From: Desulfatirhabdium butyrativorans DSM 18734
GTDB lineage: Bacteria; Desulfobacterota; Desulfobacteria; Desulfobacterales; Desulfatirhabdiaceae
Length of the DNA stretch: 64,000 bases
Assembly: GCF_000429925.1 (NCBI RefSeq)
Contig: NZ_AUCU01000021.1
Span: 33,530 to 97,529, forward strand
Reading direction: 5' to 3'
The notes beneath the pieces are model-generated. The model was not told the origin of the DNA. It saw only the letters and a list, made by a program, of their open reading frames with translations, and searched no databases. Below are positions 1 to 7,772 of this stretch, one piece after another. Both the position numbers and the translations under genes were made by a program. The stretch's first letter is position 1. Every line of letters begins with the position of its first letter.

Positions 1-571
1 GAATGTCCTGGTCTGTTTCCTTAAGCGAGACGACGACATCGAGTGCGCCGAGAATTTTCTTTTCAGGCGAGTGAAAATGACAGGCATCGGTGGAACAACC
101 CGGAGCATTCCGGATCGGGGAGATAACGCCTACGGCGCGATAGCCTTCCGGTGTCTGCAGCAATCGAATCCGTTGGGAAAGCGGCAAGTCGATGGCAGGT
201 GGATCGGCTTTATGGCAGACATGGCAGGCCTCGTTGCGGATGTTGGTCCGGGCGTTTATCTCGGACAAATTCTTGCTGAACTTGATTTCACCTTCCTTGT
301 TGTAAATACGGATGCTTTCGATGGCATCGAGTCGGCCAATATTCTGGATACTCTGGTTGATGTTGTCCCGGGCGTTAAGCATCATGGCGTATTCCGTCCC
401 CAGTTTGATGGTTTCACCGAGCCTGTCTGTCCAGACCAGGATGTGGTTCATCATCTTTTCTTTTTGGTAACGGATATTGAAATAGGCCCAGATCGTGAAA
501 CCGGCGAACAGGGTAATCCCCATCACGAAGATCAGGTGATACCCGAGGTTGTTTCGAATGCGGCTCAGCAT
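1..571 (-). CDS. Sensor histidine kinase, N-terminal part (runs off the left edge), with heme-type motifs
   Basis: The reverse strand opens at an ATG (569-571) and stays open to the window edge, giving 190 residues without a stop. Residues about 11-31 form one membrane segment. The following periplasmic stretch holds a CHVCH motif (116-120), which is a CXXCH c-heme site, and a CSTDACH motif (159-165) with four residues between the cysteines. This layout is known from the sensor part of many Desulfobacterota kinases, followed by HAMP and kinase domains that would lie outside the window. Kinase function is therefore inferred; the membrane segment and the heme-type motifs are seen. A forward open frame over the same bases is only its shadow. 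Confidence 0.75.
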   Translation of the reverse strand, partial: MLSRIRNNLGYHLIFVMGITLFAGFTIWAYFNIRYQKEKMMNHILVWTDRLGETIKLGTEYAMMLNARDNINQSIQNIGRLDAIESIRIYNKEGEIKFSKNLSEINARTNIRNEACHVCHKADPPAIDLPLSQRIRLLQTPEGYRAVGVISPIRNAPGCSTDACHFHSPEKKILGALDVVVSLKETDQDI

Positions 572-790
572 GGCGGATTTCCCTGGGGGATACCGAAGAA
601 CATACGAAGGATCATTCGGATGCAATACCCGAAGATGTCATTGAAAATCAAGAAATAGATGGTTCAGGACAAGGAGTCGTGCATACATGTGCTGGGCCAT
701 GGCATGAAGAAGCCCCCGGGGGTTTCGGTATCAGTTTTCTGTTATGGGGTTTCCAGGCCCGGTGCGTACCGTACGGTGATGTTTTTTCGG
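572..790. other. Intergenic region without a supported gene
   Basis: This stretch separates the leftward kinase start from the tRNA promoter. An open frame at 659-883 runs through the tRNA and has no family-like composition, so I do not call it. No clear terminator or operator was seen. Confidence 0.6.
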
Positions 791-819
791 TTGACAGCGC
801 GGGTGAATTTGTTTATTAA
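791..819 (+). promoter_or_regulatory. Sigma-70 promoter of tRNA-Ala
   Basis: A perfect -35 box TTGACA (791-796) is followed by a 17-bp spacer and a -10 box TATTAA (814-819). Transcription would start near 826, about 14 bases before the mature tRNA 5' end at 840, the usual arrangement for a stable RNA gene. No other promoter is visible before aroK, so read-through may also feed the aro genes. Confidence 0.75.
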
Positions 820-839
820 GCCATACGTTCCAAGCAAGT

Positions 840-915
840 GGGGCTGTAGCTCAGCTGGGAGAGCGCATGACTGGCAGTCATGAGGCCAGGGGTTCGATCC
901 CCCTCAGCTCCACCA
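840..915 (+). tRNA. tRNA-Ala (anticodon GGC)
   Basis: The 76-base sequence folds into a full cloverleaf. The acceptor stem GGGGCTG pairs with CAGCTCC, and the D stem is GCTC/GAGC. The anticodon stem CATGA/TCATG carries loop CTGGCAG with anticodon GGC. The T arm AGGGG-TTCGATC-CCCCT is followed by an encoded CCA. The acceptor stem contains the G3:U70 wobble pair, the alanine identity element. It lies 48 bases before the shikimate kinase start. Confidence 0.97.
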
Positions 916-963
916 ATTATTTCAATCCTCCTGTTTTTCAATAGCGATTCCGCATCCATCCTC

Positions 964-1566
964 ATGATGAACCTCTACCTCATTGGTTTCCGGTGCTCCG
1001 GAAAATCCACCATCGGCCGCTTTCTGTCCAACCAGTTGTGTCTTTCCTTCATCGATACCGACTCGATGGTCATGGAAGCTTGCGGAAGCACGATTCGTGA
1101 ATGGGTGGACGCTCATGGATGGGATGCATTTCGAAGACTCGAGTCGGATATTCTGAAGGGCGTATCGACGCAGTCGAATCAAGTGGTTGCAACCGGAGGC
1201 GGGATCGTACTATATGAAAGCAACATCATTGCCATGAAAGCCTCGGGTTTGGTCGTATGGCTGCGGATTCGACCGGAAACGACTGCCTCCCGCATGGCTA
1301 CCGATCCGAACAGCGGAATGCTCAGGCCGGGGCTGAGCGGCAATGATCCCATTATCGAAATCAACGATTTGCTTCGACAAAGAACCCCCCTATACCAAAA
1401 GGCTTCCGATCTTACGATCGATTGCGATGATTCGAGACCGGAGCAGATCGCTGACATCATTTTATCCTGGATTCAGGAAATCCGTTTATGGCCGGAAATT
1501 CATTCGGAACATTGTTCCGCATCACCACCTGGGGAGAATCTCACGGCCCCGCCATCGGGGTCGTAA
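964..1566 (+). CDS. aroK: Shikimate kinase
   Basis: Predicted cytoplasmic kinase that phosphorylates shikimate with ATP in chorismate synthesis. The N-terminus carries a Walker A motif GFRCSGKST (residues about 8-16), then DTDSM for magnesium/shikimate contacts, ATGGGIV for shikimate binding, and RTPLY near the C-terminus, all typical of the family. Two ATGs (964 and 967) are possible, neither with a clear ribosome site. The frame extends about 25 codons past the usual family end and overlaps aroC by 79 bases in another frame, so the last residues are unlikely to be conserved. It opens a cluster with aroC and tyrA and lies directly behind tRNA-Ala. Confidence 0.9.
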   Translation: MMNLYLIGFRCSGKSTIGRFLSNQLCLSFIDTDSMVMEACGSTIREWVDAHGWDAFRRLESDILKGVSTQSNQVVATGGGIVLYESNIIAMKASGLVVWLRIRPETTASRMATDPNSGMLRPGLSGNDPIIEINDLLRQRTPLYQKASDLTIDCDDSRPEQIADIILSWIQEIRLWPEIHSEHCSASPPGENLTAPPSGS

Positions 1567-2543
1567 TCGACGGATGTCCTGCCGGTATCCCGCTTGATGA
1601 AGCCATCATCCAACTGGAGCTGGACAAACGCAAGCCTGGCGCATCCCCTGCCAGCACGCCCCGGAAGGAAGCGGATCGGGCCGTTCTGCTCTCCGGTGTT
1701 TTCGATGGAAAAACGACCGGATGCCCCATTTCTATCCAGATTGCCAACACGGATGCACGATCTTCTGCCTACAGCCCGATGGCCCATCTTTTCCGGCCAG
1801 GGCACGGCGACTTCACCTATCAGGCCAAATATGGCATTCGGGACTGGCGGGGCGGTGGAAGGGCTTCGGCTCGTGAGACGGCTGCCCGGGTGGCGGCAGG
1901 CGCCGTAGCGAAGGCCGTTCTTGCTTCCGAAGGTGTTGATATCCTCGCCTATACCATTGCCCTTGCCGGAATCCATGCGACTCAGTTGGATATGGCAGCG
2001 ATCCATCACAATCCGTTCCGCTGTCCGGATCCAAAGGCGGCAAAACAGATGGAATGCCGGATTGACGAAATCCGCGCCAAAGGCGACTCGGCAGGCGGTA
2101 TTGTCGAAGTCCGGGCGACCAATGTTCCCAAAGGGCTTGGTGAGCCGGTTTTCGATAAGCTCGATGCCGATCTTGCCCATGCCCTGATGGGCATCGGGGC
2201 GGTCAAGGGTGTTGAAATCGGTTCCGGGTTTGCCGCAGCAGGCATGCTGGGTTCCCAGCACAATGATCCGATCTCGCCATCGGGTTTCCTGAGCAACCAT
2301 GCCGGCGGCATTCTTGCGGGGATTTCCAACGGTGCAGATATCGTGGTCCGGGTTGCCGTCAAGCCCATTCCCTCCATTGCCATGGTCCAGCAAACCGTCG
2401 ATCTTGATGGCAATCCGGCCGAAATACGTGTTGGCGGAAGGCATGATGTGGCTGCCATTCCCCGCATCAATCCCGTATGCGAGGCCATGGTCGCGCTGGT
2501 TCTGGCAGACCATTGTCTCCGGGCCCGGGCCATCAGCCGATGA
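1488..2543 (+). CDS. aroC: Chorismate synthase
   Basis: Makes chorismate from EPSP by anti-1,4 elimination of phosphate using reduced FMN. The 351-residue protein starts with the family signature around [12 protein letters not shown] and keeps RPGHGD and the [17 protein letters not shown] region near residues 110-140, with the RVGGRHD segment near the C-terminus. Length matches the family. The start overlaps the 3' end of aroK by 79 bases and the stop overlaps the tyrA start as ATGA, so the genes are probably translationally coupled. Confidence 0.96.
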   Translation: MAGNSFGTLFRITTWGESHGPAIGVVIDGCPAGIPLDEAIIQLELDKRKPGASPASTPRKEADRAVLLSGVFDGKTTGCPISIQIANTDARSSAYSPMAHLFRPGHGDFTYQAKYGIRDWRGGGRASARETAARVAAGAVAKAVLASEGVDILAYTIALAGIHATQLDMAAIHHNPFRCPDPKAAKQMECRIDEIRAKGDSAGGIVEVRATNVPKGLGEPVFDKLDADLAHALMGIGAVKGVEIGSGFAAAGMLGSQHNDPISPSGFLSNHAGGILAGISNGADIVVRVAVKPIPSIAMVQQTVDLDGNPAEIRVGGRHDVAAIPRINPVCEAMVALVLADHCLRARAISR

Positions 2544-3415
2544 AGCGCATCATCGGCATCATCGGTGGTGAAGGGAAGATGGGCAGATGGCTGAACGCGT
2601 TTTTTTCCGGCATCGGATGCTCCGTTTTGTCTGCAGACCGGAAAACGGCGCTGACTCCAGATGACCTCGCCCGTCGCTGCGATGTCCTCGTTCTGAGTGT
2701 TCCCATCGACGCTGCCGTCCAGATGGCCCGTTCAATCGGTCCGCTGCTGTGTTCCAGCCAACTGCTGACGGATGTCTGCTCCTTGAAACATGAAATCGTA
2801 GCCGCCATGCGCAAATCTACGCTGGCGGAAGTGGTGGGCATGCATCCGCTTTTCGGACCAGGACTTGAATCTGTAAAGGGGCAGAATGTGGTTTTATGCC
2901 CTGTCAAATCGTCAGACGGATTTCTATGGCTCAAGAATGTGTTTGAGACTCAGGGTGCGATGGTTACGGTTACCGATCCGGAGACCCATGACCGGATGAT
3001 GGGCATTGTGCAGGGCCTGAGCCATTGGATCACCATCACGATAGCGGAAACGGTCCAAAAATCGGTGGGTTCGCCAAATCAGCTTGAGCGATTCGCCACC
3101 CCGGTCTTTCGGTTGCAACTGGGTTTGATCGGAAGATTGCTGCATCAGGATCCGGCGTTATATGAAATGTTGATAGCCAGGAACCCTTACGTCAAAGAAA
3201 TGGTAGAAGCATTCCAGAGAACGGGTGCCGATGTATTGAAGGATTTCATCGATTTCGAAGAAGGCTGCCAGCGATTGGGGCGATTGAAGAAGTTCTTTGG
3301 TGAGCTTCTCGATCCGGTCACACAACGGACCGATCAGTTCCTGGATAGATCACCGGTGGATGATAAAGGCCATGAGCAGCGATCCCGTTCTCTTGAGGAA
3401 GCGATTCGCACATGA
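2540..3415 (+). CDS. tyrA: Prephenate dehydrogenase (TyrA)
   Basis: Predicted to oxidise and decarboxylate prephenate to 4-hydroxyphenylpyruvate for tyrosine synthesis. The 291-residue protein begins with a Rossmann nucleotide site, [12 protein letters not shown] (about residues 6-17). It continues with the LSVPID and GMHPLFGP segments typical of the dehydrogenase domain of bacterial TyrA (T-protein type without the chorismate mutase part). The ATG at 2540 overlaps the aroC stop and is preferred to an upstream start at 2477 because the Rossmann motif follows at once. Its own stop overlaps the next gene by ATGA. Confidence 0.9.
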   Translation: MKRIIGIIGGEGKMGRWLNAFFSGIGCSVLSADRKTALTPDDLARRCDVLVLSVPIDAAVQMARSIGPLLCSSQLLTDVCSLKHEIVAAMRKSTLAEVVGMHPLFGPGLESVKGQNVVLCPVKSSDGFLWLKNVFETQGAMVTVTDPETHDRMMGIVQGLSHWITITIAETVQKSVGSPNQLERFATPVFRLQLGLIGRLLHQDPALYEMLIARNPYVKEMVEAFQRTGADVLKDFIDFEEGCQRLGRLKKFFGELLDPVTQRTDQFLDRSPVDDKGHEQRSRSLEEAIRT

Positions 3416-4188
3416 AGATCATCTCGGACACGCTCCAGCCCATGAATCCCCGTATTCAGGCCGCCATTCAGGAGGAAGAGCCAGGGCCCATCCGCAAGGT
3501 CGTTCAATCCGCAGCAGCCAAAGGCATTCATGGAATCGATATCAATTGCGGGCCTCTGTCGAAAGAGCCGGAACGGAAAATGCGATTTCTGGTCGAGACG
3601 GTTCAGCATGAAACCCGGCTTCCGCTGTTTCTCGATACGACCAATGCCAAAGCCATCGAAGCCGGTTTGCAGGTGTGCCGCAACCCGGTGACAATCAACG
3701 GATTGTCGCTGGAGCCGGCGAAGCTCGAAAGTATTCTGCCGCTTGCACTTGCCTATGATGCGGATATCGTCGGTTTTTTGCTGACCGAAGCAGGCCAGGT
3801 GCCCAGAAGCCTGGATGAGCGGCTTGGTATCGCCGCCAGGCTTTTTCATGAATGCAGCGAGGCAGGGATTCCGGCACAGAGATTGCTGATCGATCCGATC
3901 GTTGTCCCGCTGCTGTGGGCGGACGGTCTGGAGATGAACCGGGACCTGCTTGCCATTCTGAAATTGCTGCCCGAAGTTCTGGGTCATCCGGTTCGAACGA
4001 TTGCAGGGCTTTCCAATTTGACGGCAGGTATCCGGGACATGGAAAGAAAGATGGCACTCGAATGTGCGTTTCTTCCCATGATGGCGTGTGCGGGCTTGAA
4101 GGAAGCCCTGATGAATGTGAACAGAGCCGACACGCTTGCGGTTGCCGGAGCCTGTCGATGCTTGCTTTGCGAAACGGTTTTCGGATAG
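3412..4188 (+). CDS. Methyltetrahydrofolate:corrinoid methyltransferase-like protein (AcsE type)
   Basis: A 258-residue pterin-binding TIM-barrel protein. Recognisable elements are the GIHGIDINCGP strand (about 38-48), FLDTTNAKAIEAG (about 69-81), the ADIVGFLL strand and the LLIDPIVVP strand. These match methyltetrahydrofolate methyltransferases that pass the methyl group to a corrinoid protein in the Wood-Ljungdahl pathway, and separate it from dihydropteroate synthase. Other corrinoid methyltransferases of the same fold are possible because no corrinoid protein lies next door. It is the last gene of the aro run (ATGA overlap with tyrA) and is followed by a strong terminator. Confidence 0.8.
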   Translation: MKIISDTLQPMNPRIQAAIQEEEPGPIRKVVQSAAAKGIHGIDINCGPLSKEPERKMRFLVETVQHETRLPLFLDTTNAKAIEAGLQVCRNPVTINGLSLEPAKLESILPLALAYDADIVGFLLTEAGQVPRSLDERLGIAARLFHECSEAGIPAQRLLIDPIVVPLLWADGLEMNRDLLAILKLLPEVLGHPVRTIAGLSNLTAGIRDMERKMALECAFLPMMACAGLKEALMNVNRADTLAVAGACRCLLCETVFG

Positions 4189-4197
4189 CGCATCGCC

Positions 4198-4230
4198 AAA
4201 AAGGGTCAATTGGTCCGATTGACCCTTTTT
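4198..4230 (+). terminator. Intrinsic terminator behind the aro/methyltransferase operon
   Basis: A perfect 13-bp inverted repeat (4198-4210 and 4218-4230) with a 7-base loop has an A-tract on the left and a T-tract on the right. It can stop transcription from the forward operon and also from the leftward His-rich gene that ends at 4265, so it is probably bidirectional. Confidence 0.93.
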
Positions 4231-4264
4231 ACGATCTTTCGATGAGAAGGTCATAGCACGCGGG

Positions 4265-4657
4265 TCAGCGGCCAGCGGAAACCATCAGTCGCTGGGCATC
4301 GATGATTTTTTCATCGATGGTGCGTGTGAGAGCTGCAATTTCGTCGATGCGATCTGCAATGTCCGGCATTCCGGCCTTCCTGGCCCTTTCGGACCACACG
4401 GTGTAATTTTCTGCATGATCTGTGTTGTGTTTCAGCCAGTGAGCCAGAAGTTTTTCGATTTTTTCCTGAATATTCGTTAAATCGATTGAATCGCCTGTTT
4501 CGGCAACGTGCGGATGGGCGTGGGCGTGATCGTGGTCATGCTCATGCGCATGGCTGTGTGTGTGCGTATGTTCATGAACGTGGGCCTCCTTGTGGGAAGG
4601 TGCATCGAGGGCGTGATCATGTTCATGGCAGGGATGGGATTGATCGTGATGGCTCAT
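4265..4657 (-). CDS. Histidine-rich metal-binding protein
   Basis: A 130-residue soluble protein. Residues 1-55 are extremely rich in His, in alternating His/Asp/Glu/Ala runs that look like a nickel-, cobalt- or zinc-binding segment. The C-terminal 75 residues are a helical domain with a LLAHWLKHNTDHAENY segment, resembling a small conserved domain (DUF8180 type, from memory) seen fused to His-rich tracts. The ATG at 4657 is chosen because AAGGAG lies 8 bases upstream; the frame extends further but without a ribosome site. It is a single gene with no metal transporter beside it, so a storage or chaperone role is inference. Confidence 0.7.
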   Translation of the reverse strand: MSHHDQSHPCHEHDHALDAPSHKEAHVHEHTHTHSHAHEHDHDHAHAHPHVAETGDSIDLTNIQEKIEKLLAHWLKHNTDHAENYTVWSERARKAGMPDIADRIDEIAALTRTIDEKIIDAQRLMVSAGR

Positions 4658-4789
4658 GGCAGCGCTCCTTGTTGATGGTGATGAATCGGGATCCCCTATT
4701 TCAGCCATCACCTTATTCATGAAAAGGTTATCCGTCAAGACCGATCCCTTCAGGCCGATCCTTCAACCGGGGAAGGCCCTGCATATGTT

Positions 4790-4918
4790 AGTGCCTGAAC
4801 GGAAAACCTGTTTTGGGTACAACCTGAGCCGGAGGGCAGGCTGTTTCACGCTGTATTGCAAAATTGCCTGTCCGCAGGCGACACGCTGCTCCGAATAGGG
4901 GTTTTCCGTTCAGACACG
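4790..4918. repeat. Repeat family A, copy 1 (fullest copy, MITE-like)
   Basis: The left end AGTGCCTGAACGGAAAACC and the inverted right end GGGGTTTTCCGTTCAGACACG form terminal inverted repeats of about 20 bp around an 85-90-bp interior. ATGTT occurs directly on both sides (4785-4789 and 4919-4923), as a target duplication would. The right end lies 8 bases behind the acyltransferase stop. Confidence 0.75.
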
Positions 4919-4926
4919 ATGTTGTG

Positions 4927-5835
4927 TTATTTGGATTCATAGGGGATCTGTTTCATCATCGTTTGAAGCAACCGATCTTTTTCCTCCCATAAAGCGTTCA
5001 GCCGCTGCTGCAAACGTTCCCGGAAATTCGGATCGTTGAGGTAGTCTCCGCGAAATGCTTCATCGATGGGGAAAGATCGCACCCTTACGCGGATTTCACC
5101 AATTTTTCCACTGGCAAACTCCCATAAACTTTTGGCCCCATGGGGGTAAGCAATGGTGACATCGATGATGCGATGGATATGATCCCCCATTGCGGAAAGA
5201 GCAAAAGCCAATCCTCCGGCTTTGGGCTTGAGCAGATGGCGGTAAGGCGAGCCCTGTTTTTCGTGCTTCATTTTCTGAAAGCGTGTGCCTTCGACAAAAT
5301 TGGTCACGGAAACGGGAATGCTCTTGAATTTTTGGCAGGCTTTCTTCGTGATTTCCAGATCGTGTCCCTTCAATTGCGGATGTTTTTCCAGGAATTCACG
5401 CGAATACCGCTTCATGAAAGGGAAATCCAGCGCCCACCAGGCCAGCCCCAGAAAGGGGACCCAGATGAGCTCCTTTTTCAGGAAAAACTTCAAAAAGGGA
5501 ATCCGTTTGTGAAAGATGGCCTGAAGCACCAGGATGTCCACCCAGGATTGATGGTTGGCCAGAACCATGTACCATTGATCCGGCGATAGATTTTCCATGC
5601 CGGATATGTCCCATCGAACCCGGTGAATGTGGCGGATGTTCCAGTTGTTGATGCTGATCCACAACGCCGCGATGCCGTTAAGCATTCTATCGCAGAGCGT
5701 TCGCCAGCCGGCAAGGGGGACGAGCCACTTGAACATGGCGACCACCATCAGCGGCGGTACCAGCAGCACCGTGTTGATTCCATACAGCAGCAAGGATATA
5801 CTCCCTCTGCACAAAGCAACTAAAGACTGAAACAT
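4927..5835 (-). CDS. PlsC-type acyltransferase
   Basis: Predicted membrane-bound 1-acylglycerol-3-phosphate acyltransferase-like enzyme (YihG-like subgroup), 302 residues. The family's catalytic HX4D box is present as NHQSWVD, followed by the FVEGTRF acyl-acceptor motif and a PKAGGLAFAL segment. A hydrophobic N-terminal segment (SISLLLYGINTVLLVPPLMV) anchors it. The ATG at 5835 has GAGGGG seven bases upstream; an open extension to 5943 has none. It is transcribed away from the kinase at 5984. Its exact acyl acceptor cannot be told from sequence. Confidence 0.85.
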   Translation of the reverse strand: MFQSLVALCRGSISLLLYGINTVLLVPPLMVVAMFKWLVPLAGWRTLCDRMLNGIAALWISINNWNIRHIHRVRWDISGMENLSPDQWYMVLANHQSWVDILVLQAIFHKRIPFLKFFLKKELIWVPFLGLAWWALDFPFMKRYSREFLEKHPQLKGHDLEITKKACQKFKSIPVSVTNFVEGTRFQKMKHEKQGSPYRHLLKPKAGGLAFALSAMGDHIHRIIDVTIAYPHGAKSLWEFASGKIGEIRVRVRSFPIDEAFRGDYLNDPNFRERLQQRLNALWEEKDRLLQTMMKQIPYESK

Positions 5836-5983
5836 GAATTGACCCCTCGATGGCTTTTTGTTCCGGTGAGATGTGGAATATTCTTTTTCGGATTTATTGC
5901 CTGTTTCCACCATTTTTCCCAGCAGGAAACCGATCCGTGACAAAACTTTTACGAATCCAGATCGATCGATGAATGGTGATTGA

Positions 5984-6946
5984 ATGAAAGCGCGATGGAT
6001 TCTTCACCCGCTGGTTGTTTTCATCCTTTCCACGCTTGCGGTGGTCACATCCCTTTTTCTGTATATTTACTGGTATATGAAGGTCACAACGAATCTGGAG
6101 GCGATTCTTCTCCGTTTCAATGTCGATCAAAACGAAGTCCTGGCTTCCCGTGTATGGGTGGTCATTCTGATCCTTTCCATTTTAATGGCGATCATGTTTA
6201 CCGGAACGTTCATCATCTTTTTGTATCACCAGAAAATATCCAAATTGTTTGCGCTTCAGCAGAATTTCATTCATACGTTTACCCATGAGCTGAAAACACC
6301 GGTGACATCGCTCAAGCTTTATCTGGATACGGCGATGAAATATCGGCTTTACACCGCAGATCAGATCAAATATATCGAGTACATGGTGCAGGATGTTTCC
6401 AGACTTTCCGGCACCATCGACCGGATGCTCATGATCGCCAGGCTGGAAAGCGGTCATTTTCAGGGGGAGTTTCAGGATACGGATCTTGTGGCCTTCATCA
6501 GCCGGTTTGTTCGGGAACACGCCGATCTTTCCCGAAAGGGCACGATCCAGTTCCACCCGCCAACCGATGGACCATTTCGATGTTGGATCAATCAGGCCCT
6601 TTTTGAAGTCATGCTTTCCAATCTCATTACCAATGCCTTTCGGTACAACCAATCCGAAACCCCACGGGTTGACGTTTATCTGAGCCGGCAAAAGGAAAAT
6701 GTTTTCGTGCGGATCATTGACAATGGTATCGGCATCGCGCCATCCGAAACCGAAAAAATCTTTCGCAAATTCTATAAGGTGGACAGGCCCGAGCACATCA
6801 ACGCGACTGGCAGCGGGCTGGGCCTTTATCTGGTGAAGAGCGTCGCAAAAGCGCACAAAGGTTGGGTGTCCGCCAGAAGCCCGGGGATTGGAAAAGGGTC
6901 TGAATTTATTTTTGCCTTGCCGTGTTCTGGAGTGTCCCATGCATGA
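5984..6946 (+). CDS. Sensor histidine kinase
   Basis: A 320-residue membrane kinase. Two hydrophobic segments (about 10-31 and 57-81) bracket a very short periplasmic loop of some 25 residues. Then come the H box FTHELKTPVTSL with the phospho-acceptor His101, the N box NLITNAFRYN, G1 DNGIGIA, F box KIFRKFYKV and G2 GSGLGLYLVK, so all catalytic boxes are intact. The tiny sensor loop suggests sensing within the membrane or through a partner. It overlaps the response regulator gene by 8 bases and is its obvious partner. Confidence 0.93.
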   Translation: MKARWILHPLVVFILSTLAVVTSLFLYIYWYMKVTTNLEAILLRFNVDQNEVLASRVWVVILILSILMAIMFTGTFIIFLYHQKISKLFALQQNFIHTFTHELKTPVTSLKLYLDTAMKYRLYTADQIKYIEYMVQDVSRLSGTIDRMLMIARLESGHFQGEFQDTDLVAFISRFVREHADLSRKGTIQFHPPTDGPFRCWINQALFEVMLSNLITNAFRYNQSETPRVDVYLSRQKENVFVRIIDNGIGIAPSETEKIFRKFYKVDRPEHINATGSGLGLYLVKSVAKAHKGWVSARSPGIGKGSEFIFALPCSGVSHA

Positions 6947-7736
6947 TGATGTACAGACGCATGCCCATCGTATTCTGATCGTCGAGGATGATCCCCACAT
7001 TTCCGAAGGGCTGAAACTGAACCTGGTGTTGCAGGGATATGAAGTGGAAGTGGAAAGCAGCGGTACGGCGGCCATTCAGAAATGGAAGGTCTGGAGGCCG
7101 GATCTGATCGTTCTCGATATCATGCTGCCCGGAATGGACGGGCTTTCCGTATTGCAGAACATCCGTCTTGCAGATGAAAAACTTCCGGTTCTGATCCTTT
7201 CGGCGCGGACCGCAACCGAAGATCGGGTGGCAGGCCTTGCGCTCGGTGTAGACGATTACATGACCAAGCCGTTCGATCTCGATGAATTTCTGCTCCGGGT
7301 GCATCGCATGCTGACCCGGATGGACTGGTATCGGGAAAAAGAGCGGAAACATCCTGAGATGGGGATGGCCGAAGCGGATATCTACCGGTTTGGATCGAAC
7401 TGGATCAATTTTGCCACATCCAGCGCACAGGGTGCGGCAGGGGCCGTTCAATTGACCATGCATGAGCTGAGGCTCCTGAAAGTGTTTGTGCAAAACCCCA
7501 GAAAACCGCTTCGGCGCGAGCATCTTCTCGAAGTGGTCTGGGGATACAGCAAGGATATTACAACCCGAACCGTGGATAACTTTATCGTTCGTTTCCGGAA
7601 ATATTTTGAATCGGACCCCAAACACCCCCGGTATTTCAAAAGTTTGCGGTCCGTTGGATATGTGTTTGATCCGGATCCGTCCAATCCGGAAGGGACCGTC
7701 TCCATGTTGAAACGGTTGATGTCGAGAAGAAGCTGA
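6939..7736 (+). CDS. OmpR-family response regulator
   Basis: A 265-residue regulator with a receiver domain (acidic pair in VEDD, phospho-acceptor Asp60 in LIVLDIMLPGMDG, Lys in the TKPF motif). A winged-helix DNA-binding domain follows, with the family's RREHLLEVVWGY and RTVDNFIVRFRKY segments. The ATG at 6939 lies inside the end of the kinase gene, so the two are co-translated. Target genes are unknown; putA begins 36 bases downstream and could be in the same transcript. Confidence 0.93.
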   Translation: MHDDVQTHAHRILIVEDDPHISEGLKLNLVLQGYEVEVESSGTAAIQKWKVWRPDLIVLDIMLPGMDGLSVLQNIRLADEKLPVLILSARTATEDRVAGLALGVDDYMTKPFDLDEFLLRVHRMLTRMDWYREKERKHPEMGMAEADIYRFGSNWINFATSSAQGAAGAVQLTMHELRLLKVFVQNPRKPLRREHLLEVVWGYSKDITTRTVDNFIVRFRKYFESDPKHPRYFKSLRSVGYVFDPDPSNPEGTVSMLKRLMSRRS

Positions 7737-7772
7737 AACCTCTCTGCATCCTTGCGAAAAGGATATCTTCCC

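Noticed and set aside
71..658. Forward open frame of 195 codons
   Set aside because: The reverse strand encodes a clear membrane sensor with heme-type motifs over the same bases; the forward frame has no family features.
4789..4922. Repeat A as an ordinary bidirectional terminator pair
   Set aside because: The terminal repeats could form a stem, but the two halves are up to 90 bases apart, the sequence itself is conserved at seven loci, and short direct repeats flank two copies, which a terminator would not explain.
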